52,105 nt of DNA, taken from assembly GCF_002879615.1 (NCBI RefSeq), contig NZ_PNRF01000001.1, forward strand, positions 93,533-145,637, given 5' to 3'. This DNA is from Billgrantia endophytica. GTDB taxonomy: Bacteria; Pseudomonadota; Gammaproteobacteria; Pseudomonadales; Halomonadaceae. Shown one piece after another: positions 1 through 8,710 of this stretch (positions are counted from its first letter, which is position 1; every line of letters begins with the position of its first letter). The notes under the pieces were generated by a model, which searched no databases, was not told where the DNA came from, and saw nothing but the letters and a program-made list of their open reading frames with translations. Made by a program: the position numbers and the translations under genes.

Positions 1-60
<60 letters not shown>

Positions 61-103
61 GCTTCACTCCCGAGGCATCAGGTACACTGCAGCAACCGGC
101 CAT

Positions 104-179
<76 letters not shown>

Positions 180-228
180 TCCAGCGCCAAGCGAAGGTCG
201 CTGCCTGCCGCAGCTGCATGACCTCGTC

Positions 229-259
229 TTCGTTACTATCCTCTTCTTCATTACTATCC
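229..259. repeat. Imperfect 18-bp tandem repeat
   Basis: TTCGTTACTATCC (229-241) recurs as TTCATTACTATCC (247-259), an 18-bp period with one mismatch in the core. It lies in the gap between tRNA-Asn and the 3' end of prc. I see no gene in 180-411. Confidence 0.6.
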
Positions 260-380
260 GATGTTCCTGCTTCCGGCACTTCCGCGCCAGCCCCTTTCGG
301 CCAGTTTCCATCGATAAGTCCTTGGTAAGTTCTCTTCGATTGGCTGGCAGGGAAGGGCAAGCATGGACGGCGGGAAGATT

Positions 381-405
381 CCCCTCCGGAGCGAGCCCGG
401 AGGGG
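381..405 (-). terminator. Hairpin terminator downstream of prc
   Basis: A perfect 9-bp stem, CCCCTCCGG (381-389) with CCGGAGGGG (397-405) and a 7-nt loop, starts 7 nt beyond the prc stop codon on the minus strand. The following minus-strand sequence AATCTTCC is only weakly T-rich, so the efficiency is uncertain. Confidence 0.55.
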
Positions 406-411
406 AGGGGG

Positions 412-2469
412 TCAGAACCGAGTCGCCAGCCGCCGCCGGGTAAGCTCGGCATAGTCGGCAAGGATGGCGGCCGCTTCGGTCACCTGGACCCGTTCCACGG
501 GCTCGTCTTCATCGCTATCCTCCTCGCGAGCGTCGATCAACTCTTCGAGAGGGTCGAGGCCCAGCGCTTCGCGACGTTGATTCTCCAGCGCAAGCTGCTC
601 GGCATCCCTGGCCTCCACTTCACGCTGTCGCAGCTCGCGGTTGAGGCTGACACTGGTGTGTTCCTCGCGAAGCCGTCGAGCCAGTTCGGCGCGGCGCTCC
701 AGGTAGACGAAGTTGGGTTGTATGTCGGCCCGCTCACGATGCCGCGAGCGCAGGGTTTCCATGTATTCCCACGGTTCTCCGTAGAGTCGGTACTGGACCT
801 CTTGCACGGTGTCCCACTCGAGTGCGTTGTCCAGGCTGCTCTCGCCGATCCGCTCGGGGTCCACCAGGTCGGGGAAGAGGATGTCCGGTTCAACGCCACG
901 GTGCTGGGTGCTCTCCCCGGAGATGCGATAGAACTTGGCGCGAGTGAGCTTGATCTGACCATGGCTGAGGTCGCTCAGGGTCTGGACCGTACCCTTGCCG
1001 AAGGTGGCGTTGCCGAGTACCAGGCCGCGACCATAATCCTGGATGGCGCCAGCGAAGATCTCCGAGGCCGAGGCGGACAACCGGTTCACCAGTACCGCCA
1101 GGGGGCCGTCATAGAGGGTGCCGGTCTCGGTATCGCCATAGAGGCTGATACGACCACGTGCATCACGCACCTGCACGGTGGGGCCGCGATCGATGAAGAG
1201 GCCGATCAGGGAATTGGCTTCCTGTAGCGCTCCGCCGCCATTGTTGCGCAGGTCGAGCATGATGCCGTCGATGCCTTCGGACTTGAGTCGTTCGACTTCA
1301 CGGGCGACGTCCCGGGTGGTACTGCGGAATTCCTCCTCGCCGGCCTGCCAGGCATCGAAGTCGACGTAGAACGTGGGGATCTTGATGACGCCGATGCGCT
1401 TGGTGCCGCCTTCCTGCTCGACCTCGATCACCTCGCCTTTTGCCGCCTGATCCTCGAGGTTCACGGTGTCGCGGGTAATCTCGACCTCATGGGAGCGGGT
1501 CATGTCCACGGCTTCGGCTGGCACGACTTCCAGGCGAACCACGGTACCCTTGGGGCCGCGAATGAGGTCCACGACCTCGTCCAGGCGCATGCCCACCACG
1601 TTGACGGTGTCGTCACTGTCCTCCTGGCCCACGCCAACGATGCGGTCGGCGGGCTCCAGCACGCCGGCTCGATCGGCGGGGCCGCCGGGCACCAGGCTGG
1701 AAACCTCCACGTACTCGCCGTCGGACTGCAGCATGGCGCCGATGCCCTCCAGCGACAGCCGCATCTGGATATCGAAGGACTCGCCCTGACGGGGAGACAG
1801 GTACTCGGTATGTGGATCGATGCTACTGGTCACCGCGGCCATGAACAGCCCGAAGACATCCTCGCCATTGGTCTGGCGAAGGCGTGACAGCTGACCCTCG
1901 TAGCGCTGCCGCAGGTTGGCTTCGACCTGCTCGTCATCCTGGCCACTGATGTCCAGGGTCAGGGCCGCGTTCTTGAGTCGCTTGCGCCACAGCTCGTCCA
2001 GTTCGTCTTCACTGTCGGCCCAGGATGCGTCGCGCCGATCGATCTCGAGACGCATGTCGTTGTCATAGGTGAAGTCCAGTCCGTGGTCCAGCTTTTCCAG
2101 CAGCCACTCGAAGCGAGACTCGGCCCGGTCATGATAGCGCTGATACAGCTCGTAGGCGGGGGCGAGATTGCCTTCGAAGACCATGTCGTCGATGCGATCT
2201 TCCAGGTGTCGGAAGTCGTCCACATCGTGGCTCAACAGGAAGGCCCGCTGTCCATCGAGAACGTCGAGGTAGCGCTCGAAGGCCAGGCGCGACCATTCAT
2301 CATCAAGGGGGGCATCGGAATAGTGGCCATAGCGTAATGATTCGGCCACCTCCACCGATGCCTGACGCTGAGCGTCGCTGGGCTGAATCTTCGCCCATGC
2401 CGCGTTGCTGGTCAGCATCAGCAGCACCAGCAGAGTGACTGAATGCCGGAAAACGGCTGTCAGGCTCAT
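412..2469 (-). CDS. prc: Carboxy-terminal processing (tail-specific) protease Prc
   Basis: Periplasmic S41A endopeptidase of the Prc/Tsp type, known in proteobacteria to trim or degrade substrates recognised by their C-termini and to act on cell-wall hydrolases. The start at 2469 is chosen because AGGAG lies 9 nt upstream and a clean signal peptide ending AAWA (residues 1-26) follows; an in-frame ATG 17 codons earlier would add a polar extension. A PDZ domain spans about residues 235-325 (SLEGIGAML). The S41 core carries the Ser-Lys dyad, Ser467 in SASASEIF and Lys492 in TFGKG. The C-terminal part matches the charged DUF3340-type extension of E. coli Prc, and 685 aa is close to the usual length. 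It is monocistronic and divergent from apeB. Confidence 0.95.
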   Translation of the reverse strand: MSLTAVFRHSVTLLVLLMLTSNAAWAKIQPSDAQRQASVEVAESLRYGHYSDAPLDDEWSRLAFERYLDVLDGQRAFLLSHDVDDFRHLEDRIDDMVFEGNLAPAYELYQRYHDRAESRFEWLLEKLDHGLDFTYDNDMRLEIDRRDASWADSEDELDELWRKRLKNAALTLDISGQDDEQVEANLRQRYEGQLSRLRQTNGEDVFGLFMAAVTSSIDPHTEYLSPRQGESFDIQMRLSLEGIGAMLQSDGEYVEVSSLVPGGPADRAGVLEPADRIVGVGQEDSDDTVNVVGMRLDEVVDLIRGPKGTVVRLEVVPAEAVDMTRSHEVEITRDTVNLEDQAAKGEVIEVEQEGGTKRIGVIKIPTFYVDFDAWQAGEEEFRSTTRDVAREVERLKSEGIDGIMLDLRNNGGGALQEANSLIGLFIDRGPTVQVRDARGRISLYGDTETGTLYDGPLAVLVNRLSASASEIFAGAIQDYGRGLVLGNATFGKGTVQTLSDLSHGQIKLTRAKFYRISGESTQHRGVEPDILFPDLVDPERIGESSLDNALEWDTVQEVQYRLYGEPWEYMETLRSRHRERADIQPNFVYLERRAELARRLREEHTSVSLNRELRQREVEARDAEQLALENQRREALGLDPLEELIDAREEDSDEDEPVERVQVTEAAAILADYAELTRRRLATRF

Positions 2470-2550
2470 CAATGAAGGACTCCTGGTTTCGTGTACACTT
2501 CCTTCCCTAGACACGCGCATGGCTTGCGAGTTGCGTAAGGCCGATGTGGC

Positions 2551-2559
2551 ATTGTAGCA
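2551..2559 (-). promoter_or_regulatory. Probable extended -10 promoter of prc
   Basis: The minus strand reads TGCTACAAT, an extended -10 (TGn + TACAAT), about 80 nt upstream of the prc start in the prc/apeB divergent gap. No -35 element at proper spacing is evident. Confidence 0.4.
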
Positions 2560-2598
2560 GTTGTCTCGTCAACCACGACCCCCCTGAAGAGGATTCAC

Positions 2599-3897
2599 AT
2601 GTCTCGGGAAGCCCGTCTTGAGCGGTTGCTCGATTTTCTGCAGCGTTCTCCTACCCCCTGGCACGCCGTTTCGGCCATGGCCGAGCGCCTCGAGGCCGCC
2701 GGCTTCCGCCGGCTCGACGAGTCGCAGCCCTGGGAGCTGTCTGCGGGGGAGCGGGCCTACGTCACTCGCAATGATTCGTCGATCGTTGCCTTGCAGTTGC
2801 CCCGGGCTGGGCTCGACGCCCTGCGCATGATCGGCGCCCATACCGATAGCCCCGGGCTGCGCCTGAAGCCCAACGCCGGCCAGGTTTCGGCCGGCTGGTT
2901 GCAGCTGGGTGTCGAGCTCTACGGTGGGGCGCTGCTGTCGCCCTGGTTCGACCGCGAGCTTGGCCTGGCGGGCCGTGTCCACCTGCGTCACGCCGATGGG
3001 CGGATCGAGGGATGGCTGCTGCGCGTGGAGCGCCCGGTGGCCATCATCCCGAGTCTGGCGATCCACCTCGACCGCGACGTGAACAGTGGGCGTCCCATCA
3101 ATGCCCAGACGCAGATGGCGCCGGTCTTCCTGCAGGGCGGCGAGGAAGCCGATCTGCAGCGGCTGCTGCTGGAGTGGCTGGAAGCCGAACATGGCATCCG
3201 CGATGCCGAGATCCTCGACTTCGAGCTGGCGTTCCATGATATTCAGCCGCCGGCGAGGATCGGAGTGCAGGGTGAACTGATTGCCAGCGCCCGCCTCGAC
3301 AACCTGCTCTCCTGCTTTATCGGCCTGGAGGCCTTGCTCGAGTCCGATGGAACCCAGGGCGCCTTGCTGGTAGCCAACGATCACGAGGAGGTCGGCAGCG
3401 CCAGCGCCTGCGGCGCCCAGGGGCCGTTTCTCGGCGATGTGTTGCGGCGGGTCAATGCGCAGCTCGGTGAGCCCGGCGACGAAGGCTTCATTCGGCTGAT
3501 CCAGGCTTCGCGCATGATTTCCTGCGACAACGCCCACGGTCTGCATCCCAATTTCCTCGACAAGCACGATGCGGCTCATGGGCCGGCCCTGAATGGCGGG
3601 CCAGTGATCAAGGTCAATGCCAATCAGCGTTACGCTACCAACAGTGCCACCTCTGCCCTCTTTCGCGGCCTATGCCGCGAGGCCGGTGTGCCCGTGCAGA
3701 CCTTCGTGACCCGGGCCGACATGGGGTGTGGCAGCACCATCGGGCCGATCACCGCCACCGAGCTTGGAGTGCCGACCCTGGATGTGGGGGTGGCGCAGTG
3801 GGCGATGCACTCGATCCGCGAGACTGCCGGCGCCCTGGACGTGGAATACCTGACGCGGGCGCTCATGGCCTTCTGCAATCGTGCCGAGCTGGCCTGA
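2599..3897 (+). CDS. apeB: M18 family aspartyl/general aminopeptidase ApeB
   Basis: Cytoplasmic metallo-aminopeptidase (M18, DNPEP/ApeB family) that removes N-terminal residues from peptides. The dinuclear-metal ligands of the family can be placed: His81 in GAHTDSPG, Asp in RLDNLLSC, the Glu pair in NDHEEVGSAS, Asp in RADMGCGST and His in QWAMHSIRE. The conserved block DNAHGLHPNF is also present. The length of 432 aa is typical (E. coli YfcA-like M18 members are rare, but pseudomonad ApeB is about 430 aa). GAAGAGG upstream supports the ATG. It is a single gene followed by a strong terminator hairpin and tRNA-Met on the other strand. Confidence 0.95.
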   Translation: MSREARLERLLDFLQRSPTPWHAVSAMAERLEAAGFRRLDESQPWELSAGERAYVTRNDSSIVALQLPRAGLDALRMIGAHTDSPGLRLKPNAGQVSAGWLQLGVELYGGALLSPWFDRELGLAGRVHLRHADGRIEGWLLRVERPVAIIPSLAIHLDRDVNSGRPINAQTQMAPVFLQGGEEADLQRLLLEWLEAEHGIRDAEILDFELAFHDIQPPARIGVQGELIASARLDNLLSCFIGLEALLESDGTQGALLVANDHEEVGSASACGAQGPFLGDVLRRVNAQLGEPGDEGFIRLIQASRMISCDNAHGLHPNFLDKHDAAHGPALNGGPVIKVNANQRYATNSATSALFRGLCREAGVPVQTFVTRADMGCGSTIGPITATELGVPTLDVGVAQWAMHSIRETAGALDVEYLTRALMAFCNRAELA

Positions 3898-4038
3898 GCG
3901 ACGTGCGAGAGGCGCCGGGGGCAGGGCGAAGAGGAGGTCCTGCGCCAGGGATGGCGTCGGTAGCGTACAGGGATGTATTTACAGCGCCTCCTCGCAGGCC
4001 TGGTCCCGGAGCTCAAATAGCGAGGATGCTGGTCGTAC

Positions 4039-4073
4039 AAAACCCCCACGCCTGGGGGCGCCGGGGGTTTTTT
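4039..4073. terminator. Bidirectional rho-independent terminator
   Basis: A-tract, CCCCC, inner CGCC/GGCG pairing, GGGGG and TTTTTT form a GC-rich hairpin flanked by A/T runs on both sides. It lies between the 3' ends of apeB (+) and tRNA-Met (-), so it can serve both. A one-sided bulge interrupts the stem. Confidence 0.75.
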
Positions 4074-4080
4074 CGGACTC

Positions 4081-4157
4081 TGGTGGCTACGCCCTGATTC
4101 GAACAGGGGACCCCATCATTATGAGTGATGTGCTCTAACCAGCTGAGCTACGTAGCC
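4081..4157 (-). tRNA. tRNA-Met (CAT, elongator)
   Basis: 77-nt cloverleaf on the minus strand. The acceptor arm GGCTACG pairs with CGTAGCC, the anticodon stem CATCA/TGATG encloses CTCATAA with anticodon CAT, and CCA is encoded (4081-4083). It closely resembles E. coli elongator tRNA-Met (GGCTACG acceptor, CATCACTCATAATGATG arm) rather than initiator or Ile2. Confidence 0.95.
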
Positions 4158-4298
4158 TTCTAGCGGGGGCAGATCATACCGACAAGCATATGGTGCGTCA
4201 ATTATCTTGCCGCCGATGTATGCGTATTTGCCCAAGGGACAGTGGATCGGATAAGAAGATGTTTTCCTGGGCGCCAACCAGACAGTATGCGGAGAGTC

Positions 4299-5357
4299 AT
4301 GAAACCACACCATTTGTCATCACGACCCGCCGCCATGTGGATGATCGCCAGCATTCTTGGCGTGGCGGCACTCCATTGGATCCAGGTGATCGCCGTGCCG
4401 ATCGCCTTCTCCCTGTTCCTGATCGCGCTCGTATGGCCCATACATGACAGGCTCACGGCACTGACCCGTCAATGGGTCGCGCTGACGGTGTCGGTGCTGT
4501 TGTTGATCTTGGTGATGGTGGGGTTCTTCCTGGCGACCGGTTACGGCATCAATGCCATCACCAAGGGTCTTTCACCATACGCGCCGCGCATGCACGAAGT
4601 CTATGCGGCCGTTGCGCACTGGCTGGAAGGGCAGGGCATGCCGCTTTCCCCCGCCCTGGCCAACCAGATCGGCCCCGGTTGGGTCTTCGGGCTACTGCAG
4701 GGCGCGGCGACACGTATCAACGCTGTCGCGGGTTTTCTCACCCTCATCCTGATCTTCCTGATATTGGGGCTGCTGGAGGTCGCCGACGTTCGGAGTCGCT
4801 TGCCTCACGCCTTCGGTGACGCCACCGCGGCGCGGCTGGCGGAGGCCTGCGGGGAAACCGCCTGGAAGTTTCGCCGCTACATCCTTGTCAGAACCTTTAT
4901 TAGCGTGTTGACGGGGCTGCTGACCTGGCTGTTCGCGCTGCTGGTGGGACTGGACCTGGCCGGCGTCTGGGGCGGGCTGGCATTCGTGCTCAATTACATT
5001 CCGTTCATCGGGCCGATCATCGCCGTCATCCCGCCGGTGATCTTCGCCTTCGTCCAGTTCGAGCCCTGGCTGTTGCCGCTGCTGGTGCTGGCTGGGATGA
5101 CCCTCATCCAGTTCTCGCTGGGCAATCTTCTCGAACCGCGTCTTGAAGGCCGCGCACTTGCTATCTCGCCCTTCGTGGTGGTGGTGTCGGTGTTCTTCTG
5201 GGGGCTGGTATGGGGCATTCCCGGTGCCTTCATCGGGGTGCCCCTGACGATCGCATTCGTCACCGTCTGTCACCAATTTCACGAGACCCGCTGGATAGCA
5301 CGGCTGCTCACGCCAAGGATGGAGCGACAGGAGGTTGCGGAACGCGATAGTGAATAG
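4299..5357 (+). CDS. AI-2E family transporter (PerM/TqsA-like)
   Basis: Inner-membrane protein of the AI-2 exporter superfamily; members have been linked to autoinducer, organic-acid or ion transport, and the substrate here cannot be told. ATG at 4299 is preferred because GGAG lies just upstream; two earlier in-frame ATGs (4242, 4287) lack a ribosome site and would add a basic tail. The 352 aa fit the family. Paired N-terminal membrane segments (about residues 10-80) precede a soluble loop, then a helix with [19 protein letters not shown] and three or four further segments. The family signature [10 protein letters not shown] and the [11 protein letters not shown] block near the end are present. 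It stands alone. Its stop codon abuts an IS3 remnant, so the native downstream context has been lost. Confidence 0.88.
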   Translation: MKPHHLSSRPAAMWMIASILGVAALHWIQVIAVPIAFSLFLIALVWPIHDRLTALTRQWVALTVSVLLLILVMVGFFLATGYGINAITKGLSPYAPRMHEVYAAVAHWLEGQGMPLSPALANQIGPGWVFGLLQGAATRINAVAGFLTLILIFLILGLLEVADVRSRLPHAFGDATAARLAEACGETAWKFRRYILVRTFISVLTGLLTWLFALLVGLDLAGVWGGLAFVLNYIPFIGPIIAVIPPVIFAFVQFEPWLLPLLVLAGMTLIQFSLGNLLEPRLEGRALAISPFVVVVSVFFWGLVWGIPGAFIGVPLTIAFVTVCHQFHETRWIARLLTPRMERQEVAERDSE

Positions 5358-5358
5358 G

Positions 5359-5652
5359 CGGTCTGCGATGGCGCCCAACCTGTTGAACCGCCAGTTCACG
5401 GTGGCGGCACCGAATCGGGCCTGGGTGGCCGATATCACGGCGATCTGGACACTGGAAGGATGGCTCTATCTGGCGGCGGTGCTCGACCTCCACGATCGGC
5501 AGTTGGTGGGCTGGGCGATGGCCGACCACATGCGTACGCAGCTGGTCCTGGACGCCTTGGAAATGGCGGTAGGTCGCCGGCAGCCCGAGAGAGGACTGAG
5601 CCATCACAGCGATCGCGGTAGCCAATACGCGTCGCACCAGACGCCGAGGGAG
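5359..5652 (+). pseudogene. IS3-family transposase OrfB fragment (integrase core, truncated)
   Basis: Reading from about 5359 gives [19 protein letters not shown], then [25 protein letters not shown] and [10 protein letters not shown], the middle of an IS3 OrfB rve catalytic core with the first two acidic residues (D in VADIT, D in HSDRG). The N-terminal region, OrfA and everything after QYAS, including the catalytic Glu, are missing. After QYAS the frame runs into unrelated sequence to a stop at 5676. It starts two bases after the stop of the AI-2E gene and marks the left edge of the accessory block. Confidence 0.85.
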
Positions 5653-5709
5653 ATTGAATTGGCAGCTGCGGCTTGAAAATGTGTTCGCTCTGACTTGACC
5701 AGAACATTA

Positions 5710-5724
5710 CCCGGAGACGCCGGG
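5710..5724 (-). terminator. Small hairpin, possible gntR terminator
   Basis: CCCGG (5710-5714), loop AGACG, CCGGG (5720-5724), located 26 nt downstream of the gntR stop on the minus strand and followed there by TAATGTTC. It is short and lacks a strong T run. Confidence 0.3.
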
Positions 5725-5750
5725 AAATGTCCACGGTGCGGGCGTGCACC

Positions 5751-6461
5751 TCAGAACAAGTTTCTTAGTCGTATGCCGAGCCGCTCAGCCGCGCGGACCA
5801 TATGCATTTGAATGTAATAGGCTGCGCCGTCCGGGTCGCGCTGCAGCATCGCTTCCAGAATTTTTCCGTGCTCCATAACAGGTTCCCAAAGCCTTTGATG
5901 ACGAGAAAAGGGAAGAATCTGACTTTGATGGAACACCTCTTGGAACTTTTCATAAAGGCTTGAATATACGCGGTTGCGAGAAAAAATCATGATCGAACGA
6001 TGAAAAAGACAGTCATACTCGCCGCTTGCAACCAAATCGAGAGCCTGAATGGCTTTCTTGTAGTTTTCATGCAGCTCCTTCAATTCCTTCAGCTCGCCTT
6101 CGGTGGCCTGGAGCGTCGCCAGTCGTATCGCCGATGCCTCGGTGAAATAGCGAAATTCGTAAACTTCTTCCAGCTTGAATCTTTCCGAAAAGCGCCAGTT
6201 TCCTATGGGCTGCATATCATCGTCACTGTTATACGTGACGAATGTTCCTCTGTTCGCTTCCGTGCGTACGAATCCAAGCGCTTCGAGAGTGGACAATGCC
6301 TCACGAAGCGAGGCGCGGCTGACATTTAAATCTTCCGCAAGAACTCTCTGTGCAGGCAGCTTTTCCCCTGACTTGTAGACATGGCGACGAATGAGGTCCT
6401 GAATGGCCCTTGCCGTCTTCTGTGGAACCGGGTCACTACTGCCTTTCTTGCTCTGTTCCAT
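5751..6461 (-). CDS. GntR-family regulator, FadR/FCD subfamily
   Basis: DNA-binding transcriptional regulator of 236 aa. The N-terminal winged helix (about residues 12-78) contains GEKLPAQRVLAEDLNVSRAS and SLREALSTLEALG. The C-terminal FCD effector domain (about 90-230) has the helical pattern and histidines (LFHRSIM, VMEHGKILEAML) that bind a metal and a small organic acid in this subfamily. GGAA precedes the ATG. It lies 290 bp downstream of, and in the same direction as, the asparaginase gene. The TGGTNNNACCA-like sites at 7805 and 7971 are the operator type expected for FCD regulators (PdhR/LldR type), so it probably controls the asparaginase and TRAP genes. The ligand is unknown; a dicarboxylate or half-amide is plausible. 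Confidence 0.9.
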   Translation of the reverse strand: MEQSKKGSSDPVPQKTARAIQDLIRRHVYKSGEKLPAQRVLAEDLNVSRASLREALSTLEALGFVRTEANRGTFVTYNSDDDMQPIGNWRFSERFKLEEVYEFRYFTEASAIRLATLQATEGELKELKELHENYKKAIQALDLVASGEYDCLFHRSIMIFSRNRVYSSLYEKFQEVFHQSQILPFSRHQRLWEPVMEHGKILEAMLQRDPDGAAYYIQMHMVRAAERLGIRLRNLF

Positions 6462-6506
6462 TGAGTTTTCCGATGAATGCCGAGGGTCCGTGTGTCAAGG
6501 ATAGAT

Positions 6507-6525
6507 ATGCCGATCTTATCGGCAT
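6507..6525. repeat. Perfect inverted repeat upstream of gntR
   Basis: ATGCCGAT-CTT-ATCGGCAT forms perfect 8-bp arms with a 3-nt spacer, 46 nt upstream of the gntR start. It may be an operator for this or another regulator, or an RNA hairpin in the ansA-gntR transcript. Confidence 0.6.
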
Positions 6526-6751
6526 GCCGGATATCCCGGGAATGTTCGATTCGATGGATATGTTTGGTTCAAACGAGCCTGGAGATCGTGGGTGTTCGAG
6601 GAAGAGCGACATGAACCGCTACCGGGCCTTTGGATACCACGAAACGAAAATTGTGTCAATCTGTTTTCAGGCGGTGGTTTGTTAGTTGCAAAAGATTTTC
6701 TTGTGTAATTCGTGCCTGACGCCAGGGCGAGGCGGACGGTACCCGTTCGCA

Positions 6752-7732
6752 TCATGCCGAAGCCATTTCAATGGCATGTTTCAGTGCGTCGCCGGACATC
6801 CCCGCGCCCAGGAGAATGGCCAGCAGTATTCTCGCCTTGATGCCGCCCAGATCTCCGGCAAATACGGCGCCGGCCCGCGAGAGGGCAACTCCGCCGCTGA
6901 TGCCGTAAACGGGAGCCACGCGGCCACGTGGACAACGCGAGGCAATGACGACTGAGACACTGGCGGCGATGGCTTGTTCGATGCCATTCAGCACGTCGGG
7001 CGTCACGTTGCCGCGGCCGAAGGCCTCTATCACTATGCCTCGAGCGCCGCTTTCGATGGCACAGTCGATAAAGCGCCTGTCGCTGCCCATGGCCAGCTTG
7101 ACGATGTCCACCCTGGGCTCGATCGCTCCATTGGGAAAAGTTGCTCGAATCAGTGGGGCGCGATGAAAAAGGACCGCGTCCTGGTCGATCTCCCCGAGTT
7201 TGCCATGTTCGGCGGACTGGAATGTGTTTAGCTGCGAGGTGTGTGTCTTCGTGACATCTCTTGCGGCATGAATCTCGTGATCGAAGACGACGAGAACGCC
7301 CTTCCCCTGACTGCTCCCGTCTGCTGCGACCCTGATCGCGTCGAGGACATTGCGTGGGCCATCCGGCTCGAAATCGTCGGCGGCTTTCTGGGCGCCGGTA
7401 AAGACGACCGGCTTGGAAGCATCGAGAAGAAGATCTGCCATGTACGCCGTTTCTTCCAGAGTGTCGGTGCCATGCGTGACCACCACTCCCATGATGTCCT
7501 TTCGTTTCAGCAAGTCTCCGATCATTCGAATCAATTCGAATGCTCTCTCGAGGCTCATCATATAACTGCCGATGCTGGAAAACTCGAAAGTCTCCACAGG
7601 GATACTGGGAAGCCGCAGAGCCGCTAGTTCCTGAAAGGGCTCGCTGGAGTTGCCAACGCTCACCTCTCTCGTTTCCGGTTTGAAACGAGAGGCAATGGTC
7701 CCCCCCGTCGATATGATTACAACTTTCTTCAT
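6752..7732 (-). CDS. L-asparaginase-family amidohydrolase
   Basis: Amidase of the bacterial type I/II asparaginase fold, converting L-asparagine (or a related amide) to the acid plus ammonia. Both catalytic threonine motifs are visible: STGGTIAS at residues 8-15 and VTHGTDTLEETAY near 87-99 with the Thr-Asp pair. The Lys motif of the second triad lies in DVTKTHTSQLNTFQS. No signal peptide is seen, so it should be cytoplasmic. The length of 326 aa is typical. GAGG lies 9 nt before the ATG. It is divergent from the GAF/TRAP operon and upstream of gntR on the same strand. The context (a dicarboxylate-type TRAP transporter, an imidase-like hydrolase) leaves open that the true substrate is a half-amide such as succinamate rather than asparagine. 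Confidence 0.88.
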   Translation of the reverse strand: MKKVVIISTGGTIASRFKPETREVSVGNSSEPFQELAALRLPSIPVETFEFSSIGSYMMSLERAFELIRMIGDLLKRKDIMGVVVTHGTDTLEETAYMADLLLDASKPVVFTGAQKAADDFEPDGPRNVLDAIRVAADGSSQGKGVLVVFDHEIHAARDVTKTHTSQLNTFQSAEHGKLGEIDQDAVLFHRAPLIRATFPNGAIEPRVDIVKLAMGSDRRFIDCAIESGARGIVIEAFGRGNVTPDVLNGIEQAIAASVSVVIASRCPRGRVAPVYGISGGVALSRAGAVFAGDLGGIKARILLAILLGAGMSGDALKHAIEMASA

Positions 7733-7804
7733 TCGGAGTTCCTCGTCTCGGGTGTCGGCATGAGCGGCCCATATCTACCATGGCCGGTCATACGATATGT
7801 TATC

Positions 7805-7815
7805 CGGTCAGACCA
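7805..7815. promoter_or_regulatory. Candidate FCD-regulator operator (asparaginase side)
   Basis: CGGTCAGACCA matches GGTNNNACC and is the near-inverse of TGGTCTGACCA at 7971. It lies 73 bp upstream of the asparaginase start. PdhR/LldR-type FCD regulators are known to bind TGGTNNNACCA. Confidence 0.55.
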
Positions 7816-7935
7816 AATCAAGAGGCGGCGCTCCACTCTCGTGGACGAAATGGTGAAAATCCATGAAAATTTTGTTTTAAGTTATTGATATACAATATTT
7901 TTTATGCTATTTTTGAGTAGTATCGGAGGTAGGGC

Positions 7936-7963
7936 TTGACATGTGGAGGGGTTGCTATAGGAT
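7936..7963 (+). promoter_or_regulatory. Candidate sigma-70 promoter of the GAF-TRAP operon
   Basis: TTGACA (7936-7941), 16-bp spacer, TAGGAT (7958-7963). The operator at 7971-7981 would overlap the expected start point, a layout consistent with repression. Confidence 0.45.
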
Positions 7964-7970
7964 GAAATTA

Positions 7971-7981
7971 TGGTCTGACCA
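7971..7981. promoter_or_regulatory. Candidate FCD-regulator operator (TRAP side)
   Basis: TGGTCTGACCA is a perfect TGGTNNNACCA palindrome placed immediately downstream of the TTGACA/TAGGAT promoter. A second, 10/11 copy lies at 7805-7815. Confidence 0.6.
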
Positions 7982-8193
7982 ATGATGGCCGTTTGAATTC
8001 GCTTCTGGTCGTCGATTTACAATTACAAGTGTTAGAGCAAGGAAGATGGACCCATAGAGACTTCATGCGGACGCTGCTTCGTCACCATGCGTTATTAGTG
8101 CATGAGCTCTTCGGGATGACGAGAAGTTGTACGAGACTTGCCGCATCGCCTTTTTGGCTTCCATGGATTGTTCAAACAAAAAGTTGAGATGTC

Positions 8194-8682
8194 ATGAATA
8201 AAGCGAACCACAGTGCCGATCGTGAAAACCTTTCAGCAGCCTTCAATAGCATCCTTAACAGGTTGCTCAAGGAGACCAAGGCCAGTCGTACGACGCTGCG
8301 CATCGACTTGCCGCAGGCCGCTTTTCATGTGGACGACCCGGCAGGCGAAGCCTTGGAGCCAGGGATCAAGCCGCTCTCGGGAGAGACTGCGCTGGATCAG
8401 CGGAAACTGGACACGGTGGGATGGCTCGAGCGGCACAGGGAGATACTGATTCAAGCGTCTTGTCTGAACGTCTCCCCCGCGCCTCCGCAAGCGCTCATGG
8501 ATATCTACGGCGTCAAGGCGCAGATGCTGGGGCCCGTCATTCGAGATGAAGAGCTGGTGGGGTGGGTCTCGGTACATGAGAACAATGCCACAAGAGAGTG
8601 GACGCCCGAAGAAGTGGGCTACTTGAAACAGGCCGTTCAAGAGATCCATGAAATTCTGGATTCTAAAAAAACCAATAATTGA
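8194..8682 (+). CDS. GAF domain protein
   Basis: Small cytoplasmic protein of 162 aa that looks like a single GAF domain: an N-terminal helix (FNSILNRLLKETKASRTTLRIDL), a central beta segment and the C-terminal GPVIRDEELVGWVSVHENN followed by a helix with WTPEEVGYLKQAVQEI. GAF domains bind small molecules, but no output domain is attached. It is the first gene of the operon carrying dctPQM (28 bp before dctP), so it may sense the transported substrate or a breakdown product. GAGA lies 5 nt before the ATG. Stand-alone GAF proteins are recurrent beside TRAP genes, but the role is not established. Confidence 0.75.
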   Translation: MNKANHSADRENLSAAFNSILNRLLKETKASRTTLRIDLPQAAFHVDDPAGEALEPGIKPLSGETALDQRKLDTVGWLERHREILIQASCLNVSPAPPQALMDIYGVKAQMLGPVIRDEELVGWVSVHENNATREWTPEEVGYLKQAVQEIHEILDSKKTNN

Positions 8683-8710
8683 GCAAGCGACTTTAAGTGA
8701 GGATATTTTT

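Larger units (their letters stand above)
7733..8193. promoter_or_regulatory. Divergent control region, asparaginase / GAF-TRAP operon
   Basis: 461 bp without a supported gene. The middle (about 7860-7920) is strongly AT-rich in an otherwise GC-rich window. It contains the two palindromic operators and the promoter listed separately, plus a CCGGTCA direct repeat at 7784-7790 and 7804-7810 (20-bp period). A 64-codon ORF at 7993-8187 has no ribosome site or recognisable feature and was not called. Confidence 0.6.

Noticed and set aside
322..1227. 301-codon ORF antisense to prc
   Set aside because: High-GC shadow frame; prc on the other strand has a full protease domain, a signal peptide and a ribosome site.
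6768..7781. 337-codon ORF in another minus-strand frame over the asparaginase gene
   Set aside because: Arg-rich shadow translation; the overlapping frame has both asparaginase motifs.
7993..8187. 64-codon ORF upstream of the GAF gene
   Set aside because: No ribosome site, no recognisable feature; lies in the control region.
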